In this document: in pieces, positions 1 to 6,700 of the stretch
How positions within the stretch are numbered: position 1 is the stretch's first letter
Layout: each line of letters starts with the position of its first letter
DNA from: Paenibacillus sp. FSL K6-1096
GTDB taxonomy: Bacteria > Bacillota > Bacilli > Paenibacillales > Paenibacillaceae
Assembly: GCF_037977055.1 (NCBI RefSeq)
Contig: NZ_CP150274.1
Location: forward strand, 4,588,001-4,652,000
Length of the DNA stretch: 64,000 nt
Direction: 5' to 3'
Position numbers and translations under genes: made by a program
The notes under the pieces: model-generated
Told to the model about the DNA's origin: nothing
What the model saw: only the letters and a program-made list of their open reading frames with translations
Database searches by the model: none

Positions 1-314
1 TCCTCCGTTAAGGTGTAGCGGTCCGGGGCGGCGGGGACGATCTCCCTGATCCGTGAGGTGAAGTGGGAGGTGCCTGTGACAGATACGATGGATGACTTGC
101 CCGCCTGCAGCTGCTCAAGCTCTGTAGAGTGAATAGTACAGTTCACATAGAAGCTGAGCTTGTCCCAGGAATTGCCCGACGATTTCTGAATATTGATGTT
201 ATAGATAAGCTGATCCTCAGTTTTCGTGAAATTCAGAGCTTTTTTACGATAGCCCCGTGCGGTTAAAAAAGGTTTCACGTCCTGTGTAATGATCTCCTTG
301 AACACATCCTGCAT
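1..314 (-). CDS. DUF4304-like protein, 3' end outside the window
   Basis: The reverse strand reads open from an ATG at 314 to the window edge, giving about 104 residues that begin MQDVFKEIITQDVKPFLTAR. An AAGGAGG ribosome binding site sits 6 nt upstream of the ATG, which fixes the start. The opening (helix, then a basic 'GYRKK' segment, then 'NFTK..DQLIYNINIQKS' followed by beta strands) matches the layout of DUF4304 proteins as I know them. Their function is unknown and no catalytic residues are evident. The C-terminus is missing because the window ends. The gene is divergent from the membrane protein that follows. The family call is from memory of the pattern and is moderate; the existence of the gene is well supported by the RBS and reading frame. 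Confidence 0.7.
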   Translation of the reverse strand, partial: MQDVFKEIITQDVKPFLTARGYRKKALNFTKTEDQLIYNINIQKSSGNSWDKLSFYVNCTIHSTELEQLQAGKSSIVSVTGTSHFTSRIREIVPAAPDRYTLTE

Positions 315-459
315 GGAATGCCTCCTTCGTGTGCGGTGATATTAGATTGCCTGTGATAACCTGTCTGATGACAGTTATATTGTACTATAAACAGGATGAA
401 CTCAAATGTCTTCCTTTTGGGTAAAAATAGGTATAGAGGAAAGGAGAGTCTGTAGATTC

Positions 460-1191
460 ATGAAAAACGTTAAGATTCTGTTGGCTGTATTCGGCTTCGC
501 TGCCGTTATGGTGGTGCTGTTCGGGTGGGGCGGGCCTATTGTTCTGAAGTTATTCCTACATAATGATTACGCGAGGAGCGTTATCCTGCTGGTGGTGTTC
601 AGTCTGGTGGTATTCGGCAAACGGTGGCACTGGTCGAATGGTCTGGTCTATATCATTGCCCTGTTCTCCTTCTTCGGCATGTTCATTGACTCGGCGGGCA
701 ATCCGCTCTATAACAAGCCGCTGGAATGGATCGTCTCGCCGTTCGGGCAGTTGCAGGTGGACCGGTATGTCACTAATTATGCGCCGGGACAATTCTCCAT
801 TACGGATAATGTGACCATTCTGAAGCCGGACGGAGAGGTCACCCGGTTCAGCACAATATGGCTATACCTGTACCGCTTGGCGCAGTATATGGTGTTTTAC
901 TCTATTATAGGCACCTTGCTTAGTGCGATCCGGGGCAAAAGGCCTGAGAGCCTGCCGCTCACCCCTACATCCGCAGCCGAGACGTTGACGCCGGAGATGG
1001 AGCAGCGGGTCGCGGCTGAGCTGAAGCGGCGGGAGGCCGCAGGCACAGCATTGAAGGTTGTGCCTGAAGAAGTCCAGGCACAGGTGCGGCAGCTTAAGCA
1101 AGAGGGTCAGCTCATCCCGGCAATCAAGCTCGTCCGCGGGCATACGGATATGTCCCTGGGGGAAGCCAAGCGGTATGTGGAGGGACTGTAA
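460..1191 (+). CDS. Membrane protein with C-terminal L7/L12-like helical domain
   Basis: The protein has 243 residues if it starts at MKNVKILL. The frame stays open upstream to 406, but the GGAAAGGAG element at about 439-447 sits about 13 nt before this ATG, so the start is not certain. Residues 1-75 contain two or three hydrophobic segments and a further one lies near residues 145-165, so it is probably anchored in the cytoplasmic membrane. The last 35 residues (QEGQLIPAIKLVRGHTDMS followed by GEAKRYVE) have the pattern of the ribosomal protein L7/L12 C-terminal fold, which recurs in unrelated membrane proteins of Bacillales. A hydrophilic, possibly coiled segment (EMEQRVAAELKRREAAG) joins the two parts. 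Function unknown. A rho-independent terminator follows 20 nt after the stop. Confidence 0.75.
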   Translation: MKNVKILLAVFGFAAVMVVLFGWGGPIVLKLFLHNDYARSVILLVVFSLVVFGKRWHWSNGLVYIIALFSFFGMFIDSAGNPLYNKPLEWIVSPFGQLQVDRYVTNYAPGQFSITDNVTILKPDGEVTRFSTIWLYLYRLAQYMVFYSIIGTLLSAIRGKRPESLPLTPTSAAETLTPEMEQRVAAELKRREAAGTALKVVPEEVQAQVRQLKQEGQLIPAIKLVRGHTDMSLGEAKRYVEGL

Positions 1192-1209
1192 CTGGTGGGA
1201 TTAGAACAC

Positions 1210-1248
1210 AAAGCCTATTCTGTTCAGTAAACAGAGTAGGCTTTTTTT
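1210..1248 (+). terminator. Rho-independent terminator
   Basis: AAAGCCTATTCTGTT pairs with AACAGAGTAGGCTTT and is followed by seven T. It ends the membrane protein gene and lies about 10 nt upstream of the group II intron. Confidence 0.9.
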
Positions 1249-1797
1249 GTTGTTGGCGTGCCCAGAGGCACGCATTATCTAGTTGGTGAAAGTCCAACCA
1301 AAGGAGGGACCAAGCCACCTTTGTAGCTAGGATGCTTGCGCATGGCGAAATCTGTGTGTAAAAGCGCATCGACAAAAGTACCGGTCAGAGACTGGGCGAG
1401 CAACAATCCAGGCCGCAACATGAAGTGAATCTTGCCGCGTCGTCAAAAAGGCCCTGCGAAGGGGAAGAGAGGATGCCGAGTCTCGAAACAATAGACGAAG
1501 GCCAAGGAAACTGTACAGAACTTGGAACAGCAGTGAAGAATCCTCCGGCGTATAGGGAACGGCATGGATTGAAAGATAATGCAGTGAACTGGGGAGACCC
1601 TCCCCCACACGGGAGAAAAAAATTTTTTTTTTTTAAGGAACCCGTAGAGAGACGCTCTATAAGTCCAGAAGACGAAGTGAACCGTCTGTGGGAAGGGAGT
1701 CCGAGGGGCTTATAGTACCGAAGAACCTAAGGACAACATAACCTTAGGGAGGGAAGGAGCCCTGCTTTGTTTACGCTTTTGGAGGAGGTACGAGTGA

Positions 1798-3090
1798 GTG
1801 AATGCCAAACGGCTAACGACACCCAAGGAAAAAGTTCAAGAACTCCAAGAAAAGCTAGGTCATGCGGCCAAGGAGAACAACAAGCGTAAATTCCACGCCT
1901 TGTACGACAAAATCTACCGGTGGGATGTGCTAGGCGAAGCCTGGAAACGGGTGAAAGCGAATAAGGGAGCCGCGGGAGTAGATGCCGTAACGCTCGCTGA
2001 AATCGAGAAACAGGGAGTGACGAGATTTCTCAAAAGATGTGAGCGAGAACTGAAAGCAGGCAGCTACCATCCGCAGCCGGTACGGCGGCACTATATCCCG
2101 AAGAAAGACGGGAAGCCAAGACCGCTAGGCATCCCCACCGTACGAGACCGAGTGGTGCAGATGGCAACTAAACTGGTGATTGAACCCATCTTTGAAGCCG
2201 ATTTTAAAGAAGTCTCCTTCGGATTTCGCCCGAAGCGAAGTGCAAAAGGAGCACTGGAACGAATTCGGAAAGCCTGCAACCGCAAAGGAAATTGGATAGT
2301 CGACGTCGATATCCAAGGCTACTTCGACAATATAAATCAGGAGAAGCTCATGAAACTGGTACAGATGCGTATCAATGACAGGCGAATCCTGAAATTAATA
2401 CGGAAGTGGCTTCATGCGGGAGTGATGGAAGAAGGAAAGGTACGGCGCTCCGATCTAGGTACACCCCAAGGTGGCGTCATCTCGCCACTGTTGGCGAATA
2501 TCTATTTGAACTACTTTGACCGGTTATGGGAGAAACACGGAAGTAGGGTGGGAGAACTGACGAGGTATGCAGACGACTTTGTCGTGGTCTGTAAAACGAA
2601 AAAGGATGCCGAACATGCGTATGAACTCATCCGCAACATTATGGAACGTCTGGAACTCACGCTACATCCGACCAAAACCCGCATTGTAGGTCTGTGGACA
2701 GGAGACGAAGGCTTCGACTTCTTAGGAATGCACCACCGAAAAACGAAAGCAGAAACTTCTCAAGGGAAGGTGTACTATACCACCCAGCAGTGGCTAACGA
2801 AGAAGGCAGAGGAACGTATCCGGGGCGTGGTCAAAGACCGATTAGCACCGCCTGGCATGCGCTGGAAATCGTTTGAGGAACATGTGGAATGGCTCAATCC
2901 AAAGATACAGGGATGGAGAAATTATTACTACACGAACTACAGCCAAAAGAGGTTAGCGAAGCTGGATTGGTATATTATGCAGCGATTCACACGGTGGTAT
3001 GCAAAGAAGAGAAATCGGAGGAGATGGATGAGTTCATTCCCGGAGGTCAAGTATATGGCCAATAAATGTGGACTAAAAACGCTATTGTAA
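1798..3090 (+). CDS. ltrA: Group II intron reverse transcriptase/maturase
   Basis: This 430-residue protein copies the intron RNA into DNA and helps it splice. The start is GTG at 1798, placed by GGAGGAGG at 1781-1788; a second GTG at 1794 is out of frame. RT motifs are in order: RRHYIPKKDGKPRPLGIP, the FGFRPKRSA motif, DVDIQGYFDNI, TPQGGVISPLLANIYL, and the catalytic YADD at residues 257-260. The C-terminal part (about 300-430) contains the maturase X region, including 'IQGWRNYY'. No HNH endonuclease domain is present; the protein ends soon after the X domain. All catalytic residues are intact, so the intron may still be active. It is the only gene inside the intron. Confidence 0.95.
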   Translation: MNAKRLTTPKEKVQELQEKLGHAAKENNKRKFHALYDKIYRWDVLGEAWKRVKANKGAAGVDAVTLAEIEKQGVTRFLKRCERELKAGSYHPQPVRRHYIPKKDGKPRPLGIPTVRDRVVQMATKLVIEPIFEADFKEVSFGFRPKRSAKGALERIRKACNRKGNWIVDVDIQGYFDNINQEKLMKLVQMRINDRRILKLIRKWLHAGVMEEGKVRRSDLGTPQGGVISPLLANIYLNYFDRLWEKHGSRVGELTRYADDFVVVCKTKKDAEHAYELIRNIMERLELTLHPTKTRIVGLWTGDEGFDFLGMHHRKTKAETSQGKVYYTTQQWLTKKAEERIRGVVKDRLAPPGMRWKSFEEHVEWLNPKIQGWRNYYYTNYSQKRLAKLDWYIMQRFTRWYAKKRNRRRWMSSFPEVKYMANKCGLKTLL

Positions 3091-3118
3091 TCTGCATGCC
3101 CATGAATGACAAACATCG

Positions 3119-3192
3119 GAAAGCCGTATGAGGGAAAACCTCACGTACGGTTTGATGAGGAGGGGCTGGGTCATACCAGCCCTTTACTCTAG
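3119..3192 (+). ncRNA. Group II intron domains V and VI
   Basis: The segment 3120-3153 folds as the roughly 34-nt domain V: AAGCCGTATGAGG pairs with CCTCACGTACGGTTT around a GAAAA-type loop and carries the AGC catalytic triad. Domain VI follows (GGGCTGG loop CCAGCCC), with TTTACTCTA holding the likely branch-point A. The 3' splice site position is approximate. Confidence 0.8.
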
Positions 3193-3284
3193 AGGAAACT
3201 ATAGTTTCCTCTTGTTGTGGACAATGGATATGTAAATTTATGGAAAATAGTTCTTTGATTGATTCGAAGAGTGACTTTGTTGCT

Positions 3285-3480
3285 GAATGTATGTGAAAAA
3301 CAGCATACGTTGTGCTCGTAAGCCATCACACGGCCTGAATGTATATGGAAAACAGCATACATTGTGTTCGTAAGCAGGCATACGGCCTGAATGTATGTGA
3401 AAAACAGCATACATTATGTTCGCAAGCAGGCACACGGCTTGAATATATGTGGAAAACAGCATACGTTGTGTTCGCGCAAA
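3285..3480 (+). repeat. Array 1: four 52-bp tandem units, each with a palindrome
   Basis: Units start at 3285, 3337, 3389 and 3441, an exact 52-bp period. Each begins GAATGTATG, continues with a GAAAAACA-type loop, and closes with GCATACATT or GCATACGTT, so each unit can form a hairpin or cruciform. The linkers (about 25 bp, containing AAGCAGGCA and ACGGCCT) are also similar between units, which indicates tandem duplication. The same family occurs in inverted orientation at 44541-44721. There is no gene between the intron end at 3192 and the leader of the SLH gene. The apparent reverse-strand frames here are by-products of the repeat. Confidence 0.95.
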
Positions 3481-3576
3481 GGTAATCTTATTCATCCGTT
3501 AGGATGATTTCGTCCCGTTGTTTGTGATGCGAAAGAATAATGCAAGGACTAAAGATTCATTTGTATGAAATTTCAA

Positions 3577-3582
3577 TATAAT
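3577..3582 (+). promoter_or_regulatory. Candidate -10 box for the SLH protein gene
   Basis: A perfect TATAAT lies in AT-rich DNA, but no convincing -35 is seen 16-18 nt upstream. If used, it would give a transcript leader of about 130 nt covering the structured region at 3617-3711. Confidence 0.35.
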
Positions 3583-3616
3583 ATTTTGACTATTTCGTTA
3601 AATGTTTTGCGAAAAA

Positions 3617-3711
3617 TGTCGATAAACCACTCAGGGAAACCTGCTTCCCCGTTGTGGACCTCACTGCGGCGGAGTTGCTTATATTATAGAGGCTGTCATC
3701 CGACAAGGAGG
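3617..3711 (+). promoter_or_regulatory. Structured 5' leader of the SLH protein gene
   Basis: TGTCG at 3617-3621 pairs with CGACA at 3701-3705, closing a multi-stem region. Inside are CCAC...GTGG enclosing GGGAA/TTCCC, and CCTC/GAGG. The closing strand abuts the AAGGAGG ribosome binding site (3705-3711), so folding could affect translation. It does not match a riboswitch class I can name; the c-di-GMP-I conserved bases are absent. Confidence 0.4.
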
Positions 3712-3717
3712 AAAACA

Positions 3718-6700
3718 ATGTTAAGAAAAATGGGGAAGATCGGGCTGGCGCTGGTGTTAATCATCGGACTGCTGCCCATGATGCCGCTCCGGGGCTATGC
3801 GTCTGTGCCGTCCTTCAATGAAGCGGCTGATTATGCGATTGAGGGTCCGGTCACTTACGGTGGGGGTCTTAATTTCTCCGGTGCCCAGGGTCTGCAGGAT
3901 GGAAGCACGGCGGTTCTGATGAATAAGTACGTCTCTCAGGGGAACACCTACGTTGCATCCAATTTTCTGAGAGTATATAACAGCTCAGGGACGCTTACTA
4001 CGGATGTCAATATGAGCAGCCTAATGGATACCTATTATAATATGACGAATGTCGGTATGCTTGCGCTGAATAACGGCAATCTGTTGGTGTTCTATGGTAA
4101 AAGCGATTCCGGTGATAAAAATCTGCAATTGGGTACCGTTACCGAGAGTACGCCCAATGCCTATTTCATGATCCTTAACAAGGCAGGGCAGAAGGTAACC
4201 GGCCAGACCAGACTCAACACCTTCAGCGCCGGCACTCTTCCGCAGCTTACACGCTTCATCTCTGCGGCGGAATTGTCGGACGGCAATATTGCTTTTACCT
4301 GGCAGAGAAATGACAACAAAAGTACGGTAACCCGTGTATTCACCCCTGCGGGCCAGCCGGTGACCAACGAGATTCTGCTGGTTGATGCGAATGCGAGCAT
4401 GTCTTATGTGGCCGCCGGAGATGGCGTATACATGACCGCGTACAATTCGGGGCCCTCGAACGATAACATCTATCTGCAGTTGTTCAGCAACAGCGGAGTA
4501 CCACTGAAAACAATTAATGTGGGACCAAGAACAGATGAGAAGCAGCTGCATCTGTCTGTGCTGAGTAACGGGAACTTCATGTTCGGCCAGTACAGATCGC
4601 AAAGCGACAACACCGCGGTTACCTTATATGATAACAATGGCGATAGCCAGGGAAGCTTCTCGGTAAACGGCGCTCTGAGCGGAGCAGCGGTCTACCGGAA
4701 GGGCGGCATCCCGGGTTTCGTAACCGTAAGTACGGATGCGGCGTCGAATCAGGCAATCAATGATGCGTATTATTCCGGCGGGGAGTGGACAGGAACCCAG
4801 TATGCTTACCTGAATTACTATGACAATGACGGGAATCTGGTCTTTACGACTGATCAGCCGATTGACTCCGGTTCGGTTGCGCTTCAGGGATATGATGCAG
4901 AGAACTGGATGTACGATGTGGAATATTATCCTGGGTTTAGAGTATATACGGCCTTCGGTGACAAGATTGTGTTCATCAAGACAGATAATACCGATGCCAG
5001 TCATTACAGAGTCACCGGGAAACTGTTTAATCAGGGAGCTGGTGCCTTAACGCCGGTTACTTTGCAGTCGGCAGTAGCTGACGGTACGCCGGGTGCTGTA
5101 ACCTCGACGAAGATTGATCTGACCTTCGATCAGCCGATCACTGGACTGACGGCGGAGGATATCACGATTACGGATGGTACAGGCTCTGCAGTAAAAGGGG
5201 CACTGAGCGGAGGTGGCACTGCGTGGAGCATCGGGCTTAGCTCGGTGACTAAGGAAGGTGATGTCTCAGTGGCCGTAAATTCGCCAAGCGGATATACCGT
5301 AAGCGGCTCGCCGCTGACAGCGGCCGTGTCGCTGTTCAGGCCTGCGCCGGAAGATACTCCGACGGCAGTCATTGATTATGCGGCGGAGCAACTGACAGGC
5401 CTAACACCAGGCGCTGCTTATACAGTGAACAGTGAGCCTGTAACGGCAGACATTAACGGCAAGCTGGCTATAGATAGCAGCTGGCTGGGAGCGTCATTAA
5501 GCATCGTGAAAAAGGGTGACGGTTCGGCGACAGTCGACAGCGCGGCGCAGACACTGACTGTGCCTAGTCGTCCGGCAGCGCCAGTGAGTGTAACGGCGAC
5601 CGATGAGACGGCGATTAATGCGGTAGATGGCGCATTGGTAAATGTGGATTCGGGGATGGAATACAAGTCAAGTGGTGCGGGAGTATGGACGGATGTGACG
5701 GGAACAACGGTGACAGGGCTTGCTCCGGGTACGTACGAGGTCCGTGTGAAATTGACGGCTGCGTCTTTTGTGTCGGAAGCGCATAGTGTAACGGTGAACG
5801 CCTATGTGCCAACGGTAGAGACTACCCCGGCGGCAGTCATTGACTATGCGGCGGAGCAGCTGACAGGGTTGGCAGCGAACGGGAAGTACACGATCAACGG
5901 CACGCCGGTAACGGCGGATGTAACTGGGAAGCTGGAGCTGGACAGCAGCTGGCTGGGCGTCACGCTGAGCATCGTGAAGCAGGGGAATGCTTCTACGACG
6001 GTGGACAGCGCGGCGCAGACGCTGGACATTCCAGTTCGTCCGGCAGCGCCAGTGAGTGTAACGGCGACTGACGAGACTGCGATCAATGCGCAGGATGGCG
6101 CATTGGTGAATGTGACTAACGCGATGGAATACAAGCGTGGAACCGCAGGCGAATGGATGGACGTTACAGGCACGACCGTGACTGGTCTTGCACCGGACAC
6201 ATATTACGTGCGTGTGAAGGCGACCGCAACGGACTTCGCTTCCGAATTGCAGAGCGTAGCCGTTGAGGCGTATGTGGCAGTGCCGGAAGCTATTCCGGCG
6301 GCAGTCGTTGACTATGCGGCGGAGCAACTGACAGGGTTGGCAGCGAACGGGAAGTACACGATCAACGGCACGCCGGTAACGGCGGACGGAGCGGGCAAGC
6401 TGGAGCTGGACAGCAGTTGGCTGGGCGTCACGCTGAGCCTCGTGAAGCAGGGCAATGCTTCCACGACCGTAGACAGCGCGGCGCAGACACTGACTGTGCC
6501 TAGTCGTCCGGCAGCGCCAGTGAGTGTAACGGCGACTGACGAGACTGCGATCAATGCGCAGGATGGCGCATTGGTGAATGTGACTAACGCGATGGAATAC
6601 AAGCGTGGAACCGCAGGCGAATGGATGGACGTTACAGGCACGACCGTGACTGGTCTTGCACCGGACACATATTACGTGCGTGTGAAGGCGACCGCAACAG

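Larger units (their letters stand above)
1258..3192 (+). mobile_element. Group II intron with intron-encoded reverse transcriptase
   Basis: The 5' end is placed at GTGCCCAGAGG (1258), which has the GTG start expected of group II introns. The 3' end is placed after a domain VI hairpin ending TTTACTCTA (about 3191). Between them lie a roughly 540-nt structured RNA, the reverse transcriptase gene, and a recognisable catalytic domain V at about 3120-3153. The element sits in intergenic DNA only 10 nt past a terminator T-tract, so it interrupts no gene. The exact 3' boundary and intron class are not certain. A run of seven A followed by twelve T at 1616-1634 inside the RNA part is unusual for a folded ribozyme. 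Confidence 0.85.

Noticed and set aside
3285..3480. CRISPR array candidate
   Set aside because: Linkers are as conserved as the palindromes, units are only four, and no cas gene is in the window. Array 2 has variable linkers but degenerate repeats, also without cas genes.
3189..3495. Two small reverse-strand reading frames with repeating Cys/Phe/His patterns
   Set aside because: They translate the 52-bp tandem repeat in different phases; no ribosome binding sites and low-complexity products.
3617..3711. c-di-GMP-I riboswitch upstream of the SLH gene
   Set aside because: The opening resembles some Paenibacillus leaders, but the conserved GGACGCAAAGCC-type segment and tetraloop receptor are absent.
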